Made by a program: the position numbers and the translations under genes. The notes below the pieces were generated by a model. It was not told where the DNA came from and searched no databases. It saw only the letters and a program-made list of their open reading frames with translations. From F23-B02 sp946405205 (GTDB lineage Bacteria > Bacillota > Clostridia > Oscillospirales > Oscillospiraceae), in contig CAMJGL010000001.1 of NCBI GenBank assembly GCA_946405205.1, forward strand, positions 62,001 to 126,000: a DNA stretch of 64,000 nt. Direction: 5' to 3'. This document shows positions 18,434-26,589 of this stretch, in pieces; position 1 is the stretch's first letter, and every line of letters starts with the position of its first letter.

Positions 18434-18462
18434 ATTTTACCAATTAATTTTATTTTGGTCAA
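18434..18462 (-). promoter_or_regulatory. Promoter of the phosphorelay/GH3/SLH operon
   Basis: Minus-strand TTGACC (18457-18462), 17-nt spacer, TAAAAT (18434-18439). Close to consensus and placed about 75 nt before the GTG of the response regulator. Confidence 0.75.
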
Positions 18463-18505
18463 TATTTTCAGGACAAAAAGTTATTTTATTCTCTTGAGCT
18501 TTTCC

Positions 18506-18534
18506 TTGCGCTATGGGCCGTATCGTGCTACAAT
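18506..18534 (+). promoter_or_regulatory. Promoter of the small unknown gene at 18561
   Basis: TTGCGC (18506-18511), 17-nt spacer, TACAAT (18529-18534), about 20 nt before a GGAGG site. It diverges from the operon promoter with only some 45 bp between the -35 boxes, so one regulator could control both. Confidence 0.65.
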
Positions 18535-18560
18535 TAACAAAAACCACTGGAGGTATTTTA

Positions 18561-18881
18561 ATGACCAACGAAGAGAAAGCTGAATTTAAAAAGGAGATAG
18601 AGGAGCAGGACGGCTATCATTACAGCGACGAGCTGTTTTATACCGGTGAGGGCGACCTTCTCGATACGCCTGAGGGTCGGGCAAAGTTCTGCCGTATAAA
18701 TGAGACCACCGTTTTCAGGAAGAAAGATCCCACTGTCTGGAAAAATTATATTTGGGTCTTCAATAACCAGGGCATCGGCATGACCATAAAAAGGCAAAGT
18801 CACGTCGATCCGCAGCTCATGGAATGCATCGACTATGACGCTGACGGAAACGAGATCGGCAAGGCCTACGAGCCCACATGA
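18561..18881 (+). CDS. Small hypothetical protein, 106 residues
   Basis: The start is placed at the ATG at 18561, 8 nt after GGAGG; the in-frame ATG at 18513 overlaps the promoter. The product is hydrophilic and charged, with no signal peptide or membrane segment (MTNEEKAEFKKEIEEQ...). A WKNYIWVFNNQGIGMTIKRQ segment and an acidic C-terminal stretch (CIDYDADGNEIG) stand out, but I recognise no family. It has its own promoter and a terminator right behind it, so it is a real, monocistronic gene. It is transcribed divergently from the phosphorelay operon, which may mean shared control. Confidence 0.75.
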   Translation: MTNEEKAEFKKEIEEQDGYHYSDELFYTGEGDLLDTPEGRAKFCRINETTVFRKKDPTVWKNYIWVFNNQGIGMTIKRQSHVDPQLMECIDYDADGNEIGKAYEPT

Positions 18882-18882
18882 C

Positions 18883-18911
18883 AAAAACCGCTTCAATTGA
18901 AGCGGTTTTTT
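18883..18911. terminator. Bidirectional terminator between the small gene and hypB
   Basis: A perfect palindrome CCGCTTCAATTGAAGCGG (18888-18905) flanked by A and T runs on both sides. It serves the convergent genes on either side. Confidence 0.88.
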
Positions 18912-18919
18912 CGTTTAAT

Positions 18920-19588
18920 TCACTTGTTCCACTCGGCGACCTGAGCGCGTATCCAATCGGCCCACTCGTCTATACCCTCGCCCGTTCTCGCGGATATGGG
19001 TATGATCTTTATATTGGGGTTGAGCTTTTTTACATATTCTCTGCACTTATCGAGGTCAAAGTCGAAATACGGCATAACGTCGATCTTATTGACCAGCAGC
19101 ACATCACAGATGGAGAACATAAGGGGGTACTTGAGAGGCTTGTCGTGCCCTTCGGGTACCGAGAGGATCATTGCGTTCTTGACGGCGCCCGTGTCAAACT
19201 CCGCGGGGCAGACCAGATTGCCGACGTTTTCAAGTATCGCAAAGTCGATATTCTCGGTGCCGAGACCCTCGAGCCCCTGCTTTGTCATGCCTGCGTCGAG
19301 ATGGCACATTCCGCCGGTGTGGAGCTGGATGACCTTTGCGCCGGTCTGAGCTATCGTATGTGCGTCAACATCGGAATCGATGTCGGCTTCCATAACGCCG
19401 ATGCGCATCTCATCCTTGAGGGCGGCAATGGTCGCCTTGAGAGTGGTGGTCTTGCCCGATCCGGGAGACGACATGAGATTGAGCAGGAATGTTTTTTCCT
19501 TTTTGAGTTCTTCGCGCAGCTTATCCGCCTCGTGATCGTTGTTTTCAAACACGCTTTTTTTGATCTCGAGTACTCTGAATCCTTCCAT
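18920..19588 (-). CDS. hypB: HypB, [NiFe] hydrogenase nickel-insertion GTPase
   Basis: A 222-residue SIMIBI-class GTPase that drives Ni delivery to [NiFe] hydrogenase with HypA. Walker A is SPGSGKT (41-47). Further family marks are EADIDSDVDA, the metal-site segment GMCHLDAG, and ENVGNLVCPAEFDTG, and the guanine-specificity NKID. The N-terminal metal-binding CxxCGC motif of E. coli HypB is absent, as in many HypB proteins. Start: ATG at 19588 with GAGG 8 nt upstream; a GTG three codons earlier overlaps that site. It begins 20 bp after a solute-binding protein gene and probably shares its transcript. No hypA, other hyp gene or hydrogenase lies in the window, so its client is not visible. Confidence 0.93.
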   Translation of the reverse strand: MEGFRVLEIKKSVFENNDHEADKLREELKKEKTFLLNLMSSPGSGKTTTLKATIAALKDEMRIGVMEADIDSDVDAHTIAQTGAKVIQLHTGGMCHLDAGMTKQGLEGLGTENIDFAILENVGNLVCPAEFDTGAVKNAMILSVPEGHDKPLKYPLMFSICDVLLVNKIDVMPYFDFDLDKCREYVKKLNPNIKIIPISARTGEGIDEWADWIRAQVAEWNK

Positions 19589-19608
19589 TGTATTCACCTC
19601 ATATATTT

Positions 19609-20805
19609 CTAATTTAAAGAGTTCATTATAGTCCGCAGGACGTTATCAAAATTCCTGCTGTTTTCCGAGTATTCCGCGCTCGCTTCATACGTCACGCGGC
19701 TGCCGGCCTCTTTAAGCGCCTTTACCGCCTGCATGAGCTTGACATACACTTCGCTGTCGGATCCTGATGCCTCCGAACCGACGGCCGCGATGTACCCGCT
19801 GTCTCCGACGAAGCGGCTGTTCACGTTACTTGACGCAAACCACTTTATAAACATGGCCGCCGAGCGTTCCCTCGTACTGTCCGAAGCAAGTATGGCCATG
19901 CCGGTCACTTTCTCGATATACACGGGCTTGCCGTCCTTCAAATACGGGAAGGGCGCGAAGGATATATTGTCCTCTTCGAGCCTGTCGGCATATTTCATGA
20001 TATCCGCGGACGAGACTATGGCGCAGGGCAGCTTCCCCTCTGCGACCTTATACACCGCGGCATTGTCCGAGAACGTGAAGCCTCTGTCGTAAGCCGTCTC
20101 CGCAAGCTGCTTATATATGTATTTGCAGTTTTCGCTTTTAGTGTCATGAGGGCTTACGGCGTCAAAATCATCGCCGAGCTGAGCCATGGCGTTCCTGAAA
20201 AACAGAGAATAGTCGGAAATGGTGAAAAAACCGGCGAAATTCCTGCTGTAATATTCGCTGGACACCGAGCAGAGCTTTTCAAAATTTGACACAGCCGAAA
20301 TATCGGAAAACATATCGGTGTTGACAATGAAAACATTTGTCTCTGCGGCTATCGGCACAGCCACAAGGTCCTCCCCCGCACGGGAGGCCTGTGTCATATA
20401 CTCGTCGTACTTTGAGGTTTCCCAGTCGCCGAAGTATTCGTCCATATCGGCGAGGACGGCCTTCTCATCGAGCCAGGCTGCGAAATCCGTGTCGCAGGCT
20501 ATCATGTCCGGCAGCTCGCCGCCGCTTTCGATCAGCTCGCTGATTTCGTCATAGAGTGCATCGGCGCTGTAAAAGGCTCTCGGCTCCACACCGATGCCGT
20601 ATTTGCCGCCGTCTTCTTCATTATATTCGGCGCACAGCTCGGCAAAGCCGTCCCACATAGCGTCATCGTCAACATACCATACGCTGAGCGTCTGAGGCTC
20701 AGGCGGGCGGTAAGGAGCATAGTGGGCAAAGTATATGTATAGCACTCCGGCGATCACAAGCAGGGCTGCGATTATAAGGCCGAGATTATACTTGATCTTT
20801 GACAT
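19609..20805 (-). CDS. Membrane-anchored extracellular solute-binding protein (family 1)
   Basis: A 398-residue exported protein with an N-terminal membrane segment (about 8-28) and no lipobox Cys, so it is probably held by an uncleaved anchor. The remainder matches the bilobal ABC-transporter type-1 binding fold: LSVWYVDDDAMWDGF near the start, a GELPDMIACDTD segment, and the CAIVSSADIM / GMAILASDSTRERSAAMFIKW pattern typical of sugar-binding proteins. No permease or ATPase gene is nearby, so it is an orphan binding protein. AAGGA lies 8 nt before the ATG, behind its own promoter. hypB follows after 20 bp; whether the protein is linked to metal supply or only shares a transcript is open. Confidence 0.82.
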   Translation of the reverse strand: MSKIKYNLGLIIAALLVIAGVLYIYFAHYAPYRPPEPQTLSVWYVDDDAMWDGFAELCAEYNEEDGGKYGIGVEPRAFYSADALYDEISELIESGGELPDMIACDTDFAAWLDEKAVLADMDEYFGDWETSKYDEYMTQASRAGEDLVAVPIAAETNVFIVNTDMFSDISAVSNFEKLCSVSSEYYSRNFAGFFTISDYSLFFRNAMAQLGDDFDAVSPHDTKSENCKYIYKQLAETAYDRGFTFSDNAAVYKVAEGKLPCAIVSSADIMKYADRLEEDNISFAPFPYLKDGKPVYIEKVTGMAILASDSTRERSAAMFIKWFASSNVNSRFVGDSGYIAAVGSEASGSDSEVYVKLMQAVKALKEAGSRVTYEASAEYSENSRNFDNVLRTIMNSLN

Positions 20806-20841
20806 GGCATTTTTCCTTAATCGCTTTTCATTTTCCTCTTA

Positions 20842-20870
20842 TTTATAACACATTATTATGTCATTTTCAA
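20842..20870 (-). promoter_or_regulatory. Promoter of the solute-binding protein-hypB pair
   Basis: Minus-strand TTGAAA (20865-20870), 17 nt, TATAAA (20842-20847), about 37 nt before the start codon. Confidence 0.65.
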
Positions 20871-20944
20871 CAGCATTGTGTCGAACACTTCACAAAGCGC
20901 ATATATCTTGTACCAGTCACCTTTTTTCGCCGCTTATTATTCAT

Positions 20945-20973
20945 TTGACTGTAATGTAATTTTGTGTTATTTT
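20945..20973 (+). promoter_or_regulatory. Promoter of the GLUG/SLH protein gene
   Basis: TTGACT (20945-20950), 17 nt, TATTTT (20968-20973), about 37 nt before the ATG at 21011. It diverges from the solute-binding protein promoter. Confidence 0.6.
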
Positions 20974-21010
20974 AATTATGTATAATTATGTCCTTTTCGG
21001 AGGGATCAGC

Positions 21011-24000
21011 ATGAATTCAAAATTTAAGAAGACAATAAGCATGCTTCTTGTCGCGGTATTGATGTTCGGCCTTGTGGGCGTAGCTCTGCCCGTTATGGCC
21101 AAGGACCTTACGGGCTACGAACCGGCAATGAGCGTTTCAAAGCTCGAGAGCAGCGACGCCGAGGCTGAAGCCGGATCAAGCTACAGCATTTCTTCTGCGC
21201 GCGAGCTTATGGACCTTTCGGACTATGTTCTCAGCGGCAGGAACACCGCCGGAGCAATATTCTACATTTCCGAGGATATTGATATGTCCGGCAGAGCATG
21301 GCAGCCCATAGGCAGCAGCAGTGTTCCCTTCGAGGGCATCTTCGACGGCTGCGGCTTTGCGGTACTCAATCTGAGCGCCAGAAGCGACAAGGGCTGCATC
21401 GGCCTGTTCGGCTCTGTGAGCGGCGCAGGCTCGCTTATAAAAAATCTGGGCGTAAACGGCGAGGTTTCCGGCGCGGATAACTGCGCGGGCATTGTCGGCG
21501 AGCTCAGGGACGGTGCCGTAGTAAACTGCTGGAACGGCTGTAAGGTCTCCGGCGGCAGCAGCATCGCCGGCATTGTCGGCATGGTCTCCGGCGGCAGTAT
21601 AGTTAACTGCGCAAACTACGGCTACATATACGGAAGCAGCAGCACCGGCGCTCTTGCCGGAAGCCTCGGCGATTCCGCGTCCGTGTATTATTCCTATTAC
21701 ACATACTACGGTGCCGACCTCGCCTGCGGCAGCGTTGCCGACGGATGCAGCGTCAGCGCATACCGCTTCGCCGCAAGCCCCACCATGTGCCCTACCGAAA
21801 AGCCGCTCACCGTGGGCAGCTACACGGGAAACGACCTTACCAAGCTCCTGAACGCGTGGATAGACCTTCAGGAAAACAGCGGCAATTACCGTTCCTGGCT
21901 TTTCAGCGAGGGCGAGGACGCCGCCGAGCGTACAGGCGGTCAGTATCCCTACCACAAATATCCCGGCTACAAGGAAACCGTTGAGCCTGTATACACCGCC
22001 ACTGCCACAATGACCACCCTCTACAACATGAAGAAGGACGCAAGCGCCGGGGCCTGCTACAGCATTTCCGACGCCAAGGAGCTCTCCCTGCTCGCCGACT
22101 ATGTAAACGAGGGCTTCAACACGGAGGGCGCAACCTTCTTCCTTACGGCGGACATGAGCATAATCTCCGCTGACTCACACTACAAGGGAGAAAGTTGGGT
22201 CCCCATCGGTCAAAGCCCCACCCTCTGCTTCAAGGGCGTCTTTGATGCTCAGGGCTTTGTTATAACCGAGCTTATCATCGACGACTCATATGACAACGCC
22301 GGTCTTTTCGGATATGTTGACGGCGAAAACGCGGTCATCAAAAACGTCGCCGCCGTCGGCAATATCGCCGGTGGCAAATACAGCGGCGGCATTGCGGCAA
22401 ATCTTGTGCGCGGCACCATTGAAAACTGCTGGTTCAACGGTGCTGTCATCGGCGACACCGCAGGCGGTATCGTGGGACAATCGGAAATGGGCTCCGTGAC
22501 CAACTGCGTGTACTTCGGCACGGTAAGCGGCAAGGTAGCCGGCGGCATCGCCGGAATCTCGGCTGAGCGCAGCACCATGCAGTTCTGCTATTACAGCAAC
22601 GACAACCCCGCAGAGGCCGGAAAGCAGCAGGGCAACGCCTACCTGAACCCCTCCTTCTATGTCCGTGACGGCGTATACTATCTTGAGCGTTCCGTCAACA
22701 TCGACGGCAGATCCACCATAAGGCTTCTCAACGCCTTGAACTACTGGGTGGAGACCCTTGCCGGGGATGACACTATTCTCTTCTGGAAGCAGGATAAATC
22801 CGCCGCCTCCATCGCCAGAATAAGAGCCTCTCACCCCACCCAGATATACTGGGGAGACCCCAGTGAGCTTGTCTACATTGACGAGACCAACCAGGAGCTG
22901 GAGAAGAAGGATAACCCCTACGATGTTATCTATACCGAAACGGCGACCATGACGGAGCTGTACGAAAGCAAGACCGACGCCCAGCCCGGCGGAAACTACA
23001 GTATATCCACCGGCGAGGAGCTTGCCCTGCTGTCCGACTTCGTTGAAGAGGGCTTCAAGACAAAGGACGCAAACTTCTACCTGACCGAGAACGTGAACAT
23101 TGCCGACGCCGGTATTGACGATCAGGGTGCCGGCTGGACACCTATCGGCCCCTCCATCAGCATTGATTTCGGCACCACCTCCCTCAACTACTTCCGCGGC
23201 AACTTCGACGGCTGCGGCTACACTGTTTCAGGCCTTTACATAGTCAGCGACTTCCTGAACTTCTGCGGACTGTTCGGCCGCTGCGACGGCAGCACCATCA
23301 AGAATCTGGGCGTTGCAGGCGAAATGCTCGGTGACGACGAGTGCGGCGGCATCGTGGGACACATCATAAACGGTCAGATCATAAACTGCTGGTCCTCCGT
23401 ATCCATCCAGTGCTCCACGGAGCTGGGCGGCATCGCAGGCTATGCAAAGGACACCGTTATTAAAAACTGCGCAAGCTACGGTATGCTCATAACCACTCTC
23501 GACGAGGGCGAAAAATCCGGCGGCATCGTGGGCAAGACAGGCGGCGACACGGTCATTGAAAACTGCTACTACCTCAACGTGGGCGCCGACGCTCCCTACG
23601 ACGATCTCGGCAAAAACACCACGGTAAAGGACATTCTGCCCTTTGCATACAACGTTTTCGGCAATCAGGACTGCACCCTTGAGCACGCCATTACCGTGGG
23701 CGATGTTACTACCGACGACCTGCTGACGGCTCTCAACGCCTGGGTATACGACGATAACAGTGGTCAGTACTGCTCATGGCACATTGCCGCCTCCCTCACC
23801 GAGATCCCCGGTGCAAACGGCTATTTCCCCGTGCTCACCAAGCCCACCATCACGAGAGACCCCGAGAACAGCGACTATTGCGGCGATTACACCGCCACGG
23901 CCACAGTGAGCGAGCTCTACTCCACACGAAGCGACGGCATCAAGGGCTGCTGCTACAGCATAAATGGGCTTGACGACCTGCAGGCCTTCAGAATGTACGT

Positions 24001-26473
24001 TAACGATGGCTACGCGACCTCGGGCATCATATTCTTCATGACCCGCGATATTGACATGAGTCAGGTCTATTCAGCCGAGACCGGCAAGTCCTGGACTCCG
24101 GTCGGTACCGTCAAGGATCCCTTCAAGGGAATATTCGACGGTCAGGGCTACACGCTGAAATATCTGTATATCCAGAGCTCCGCGGACGACCAGGCACTTT
24201 TCGGTCAGGTCACGGGCTCAGGCGCCATAATTAAAAACCTCGGCATAAGCGGCATCGTCGCTTCGACCGGCGTGAACTCCGCCGCCATCGTCGCAGACCT
24301 CAACTTTGCCACCATCGCCAACTGCTGGAGCTCCTGCGAGGTAACGGGCGGCGTCAACACCGGCGGCATCGCAGGCGGAACAAACACCGGCAAGATAATA
24401 AACTGCACAAACTACGGCGCGATCATCGGCACCAGCTCCTACGGCGCCATCTCCGGCTTCCCCGTAGGCACGCGCATCGAATACTGCTACTACCTCTACG
24501 CCACCTGCCAGCAGGCCTATCCCGAGGGCTCGACCCCCATCGCCACCGGAGTGCAGTACTTCAACGGCACCAGCGCCGCCTGCATCCTCCACGAAAAGGT
24601 GAACATCGAGGGCACCGAGACCCGCAATGCGCTCAGCGCCCTGAAGCTCTATGTCGACGCCCACAGGGATATAAACTACTGCTATTGGGATGTCGGTAAC
24701 ACTCTGGAATACGCGGCAATGGGCGTTACCGGCTTCCCCGTCCTCATTTCCGCCTCCAACACCAAGGGCGAGATCGACCGCAAGACCGTTCAGGCATACT
24801 TTAACGGCGAGGAATACTATTCCGTCGTCAAGGCCATAAACGCCGCCAACGACAGCGAAAACGGCGGCGACGTCACCCTTGCCGTGAATGCCGTGCTGTA
24901 CGCCAATGAGGACGTCAGTCTCGACGAGAATGTGCGCCTGCTCACCGGCGACTACTCCCTCGTTATCAAGTCCGCCGTGAAGGCTTACAGCATGCAGCAG
25001 CTTATCGGCACATTTATCGTAAAGGAAGGCGGCAGCATATCGCTGTTCAACGCCTCCGATAACGACTACAAGCTGTTTATGTACTCTCAGAAAAAGGCCG
25101 ACGCATCCTGCAGCAGCCAGTTCTACGGCACCGAGAGCCTGACCTTCAGCTCCGGCGAGGTGAAGGACACGGGCCGCGAGGCATACAACCTCAGTCTGCA
25201 TGACGGCGAATTCATCGTCAATTCAACTCTCGACAGCGGAAACCCGCACAGGATCCCCGCTGCCAGCACTCTCACCGTTGAGAGCAGGGCCGTTCTGAAC
25301 GTTTCCTCAAACGCGAGGATACGCACCACCGGCGGCGCGACCGTCATGAATGAGGGCACGGTCAAGATCGGCAACGCCACCCTCGACCGCAACGGCGGCA
25401 CACTTATGAAGGGCGTATTTGAGGATGACGGCGGCGTTGTGTCCCTCCCGTTCATCTATAAGGACGGCTACACTCTGCGCGGCTGGTCTGACGGCACAAC
25501 GCTCTACAAGGCCGGCGGCACTGTCGACGTTCAAACGGCGACGACGCTCATCGCTCAGTGGAAGATCGGCGAGGGACCGGACCCGTATCCCGGCGACGAC
25601 GCATACTCTGACAACGGAGAACCCGTATACAACATCCCCATCAGCATCATCCAGTCAAACGGCGGCAGTATAACTCCCGGCAGTCTCAATGCAGCCAAGG
25701 GAGAAAATCTCAGCTTCGGCGTCAAGGCAGAGCTGGGCTACACGATCAAGAACGTTCTTGTCGACGGTCAGTCCGTGGAGCTCGATGAAAACAACAATTA
25801 CAAATTCATCAGCGTCAGCCGCGAGCACAGCATGATAGCCTTCTTCGCACCGATCACCAACAGTGCTTACTACGACTGGAAGTCACCGTTTGAGGATGTG
25901 CAGCCCGGCGACTGGTGCTATGACAACGTAAGATACGTTGTATCAGCCGGTCTGTTCAACGGAAAGACCGAAACCGTCTTCGCGCCCGACGATCCCATGA
26001 CCCGTGACATGGTCGTCGTCGTTCTGTGGAGGCTATCCGGCTGCCCCGTTATCCCGGGCTCCGACTGCAGCTTTACCGACGTTTCAAAGAGCAGCTACGC
26101 ATATGAGGCTATCCGCTGGGCAAACTACTTCGGCATTGTTCAGGGCTTTTCGGACACCCGTTTCGGCTACGGCCAGTCGGTTAACCGTGAGCAGCTCGTG
26201 ACCTTCCTGTTCCGCTACGCAAAGAATTACGCAGGAAACGACGTTTCCCTCTACGACAGCACCAACATCCTCGGCTACAGCGACGTTCTGACCATTTCCA
26301 AGGGAATGACTCAGGCCTTCCAGTGGGCCATCGGAGCGGGCATCGTCAACGGGACTACGGATACCACGCTCAGCCCCAAGGGGCTTGCCACAAGAGCACA
26401 GGTTGCGGCTATCCTGTCCCGCTATTGCGACCAGTTCATCAACACGGCGCCTGTTTTAAACACAGGTAAATAA
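21011..26473 (+). CDS. Giant secreted GLUG-repeat / SLH surface protein
   Basis: A 1820-residue exported protein. The start is the ATG at 21011, 8 nt after GGAGG; an in-frame ATG at 20978 lies in the promoter region. A signal peptide (KFKKTISMLLVAVL... VMA) is followed by four long imperfect modules of about 300 residues. Each opens with a phrase like YTATATMTTLYNMKKD and YSISDAKELSLLADYV, then W-x-PIG and FKGVFDAQGF segments, and ends with GLUG-type turns (GGIVGQSEMGSVTNC). These should form a long beta-solenoid. Near residue 1460-1520 is an InlB-type GYTLRGWSDGTTLY repeat, and three SLH motifs close the protein (about 1620-1810). Likely an adhesin or glycan-interacting surface protein. The single-gene unit has its own promoter. 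Confidence 0.92.
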   Translation: MNSKFKKTISMLLVAVLMFGLVGVALPVMAKDLTGYEPAMSVSKLESSDAEAEAGSSYSISSARELMDLSDYVLSGRNTAGAIFYISEDIDMSGRAWQPIGSSSVPFEGIFDGCGFAVLNLSARSDKGCIGLFGSVSGAGSLIKNLGVNGEVSGADNCAGIVGELRDGAVVNCWNGCKVSGGSSIAGIVGMVSGGSIVNCANYGYIYGSSSTGALAGSLGDSASVYYSYYTYYGADLACGSVADGCSVSAYRFAASPTMCPTEKPLTVGSYTGNDLTKLLNAWIDLQENSGNYRSWLFSEGEDAAERTGGQYPYHKYPGYKETVEPVYTATATMTTLYNMKKDASAGACYSISDAKELSLLADYVNEGFNTEGATFFLTADMSIISADSHYKGESWVPIGQSPTLCFKGVFDAQGFVITELIIDDSYDNAGLFGYVDGENAVIKNVAAVGNIAGGKYSGGIAANLVRGTIENCWFNGAVIGDTAGGIVGQSEMGSVTNCVYFGTVSGKVAGGIAGISAERSTMQFCYYSNDNPAEAGKQQGNAYLNPSFYVRDGVYYLERSVNIDGRSTIRLLNALNYWVETLAGDDTILFWKQDKSAASIARIRASHPTQIYWGDPSELVYIDETNQELEKKDNPYDVIYTETATMTELYESKTDAQPGGNYSISTGEELALLSDFVEEGFKTKDANFYLTENVNIADAGIDDQGAGWTPIGPSISIDFGTTSLNYFRGNFDGCGYTVSGLYIVSDFLNFCGLFGRCDGSTIKNLGVAGEMLGDDECGGIVGHIINGQIINCWSSVSIQCSTELGGIAGYAKDTVIKNCASYGMLITTLDEGEKSGGIVGKTGGDTVIENCYYLNVGADAPYDDLGKNTTVKDILPFAYNVFGNQDCTLEHAITVGDVTTDDLLTALNAWVYDDNSGQYCSWHIAASLTEIPGANGYFPVLTKPTITRDPENSDYCGDYTATATVSELYSTRSDGIKGCCYSINGLDDLQAFRMYVNDGYATSGIIFFMTRDIDMSQVYSAETGKSWTPVGTVKDPFKGIFDGQGYTLKYLYIQSSADDQALFGQVTGSGAIIKNLGISGIVASTGVNSAAIVADLNFATIANCWSSCEVTGGVNTGGIAGGTNTGKIINCTNYGAIIGTSSYGAISGFPVGTRIEYCYYLYATCQQAYPEGSTPIATGVQYFNGTSAACILHEKVNIEGTETRNALSALKLYVDAHRDINYCYWDVGNTLEYAAMGVTGFPVLISASNTKGEIDRKTVQAYFNGEEYYSVVKAINAANDSENGGDVTLAVNAVLYANEDVSLDENVRLLTGDYSLVIKSAVKAYSMQQLIGTFIVKEGGSISLFNASDNDYKLFMYSQKKADASCSSQFYGTESLTFSSGEVKDTGREAYNLSLHDGEFIVNSTLDSGNPHRIPAASTLTVESRAVLNVSSNARIRTTGGATVMNEGTVKIGNATLDRNGGTLMKGVFEDDGGVVSLPFIYKDGYTLRGWSDGTTLYKAGGTVDVQTATTLIAQWKIGEGPDPYPGDDAYSDNGEPVYNIPISIIQSNGGSITPGSLNAAKGENLSFGVKAELGYTIKNVLVDGQSVELDENNNYKFISVSREHSMIAFFAPITNSAYYDWKSPFEDVQPGDWCYDNVRYVVSAGLFNGKTETVFAPDDPMTRDMVVVVLWRLSGCPVIPGSDCSFTDVSKSSYAYEAIRWANYFGIVQGFSDTRFGYGQSVNREQLVTFLFRYAKNYAGNDVSLYDSTNILGYSDVLTISKGMTQAFQWAIGAGIVNGTTDTTLSPKGLATRAQVAAILSRYCDQFINTAPVLNTGK

Positions 26474-26550
26474 CAAAAACCACCGCAGCGGGAGAGCCGT
26501 TCCTGCTGCGGTGAAGTCAAGAAAGCCGGTATGGCTTTTGATATGCACAA

Positions 26551-26585
26551 AGGCAGAGGCCGTGAAGCCTCTGCCTTATGCTTTT
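26551..26585. terminator. Terminator between the convergent GLUG/SLH and LRR/SLH genes
   Basis: A 10-bp perfect stem (AGGCAGAGGC 26551-26560 with 26567-26576) and 6-nt loop; T-rich on both sides, so possibly bidirectional. A second hairpin (CACCGCAGC, 26481-26489 with 26505-26513) without a T-run lies directly behind the plus-strand gene. Confidence 0.6.
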
Positions 26586-26589
26586 GTTG

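Noticed and set aside
19609..20805. Lipoprotein anchor for the solute-binding protein
   Set aside because: No Cys follows the N-terminal hydrophobic segment, so no lipobox exists; a TM anchor is more likely.
24218..25201. A 327-codon minus-strand frame inside the GLUG/SLH gene
   Set aside because: Shadow of the repeat-rich coding frame; Ala/Val/Gly-rich low-complexity translation.
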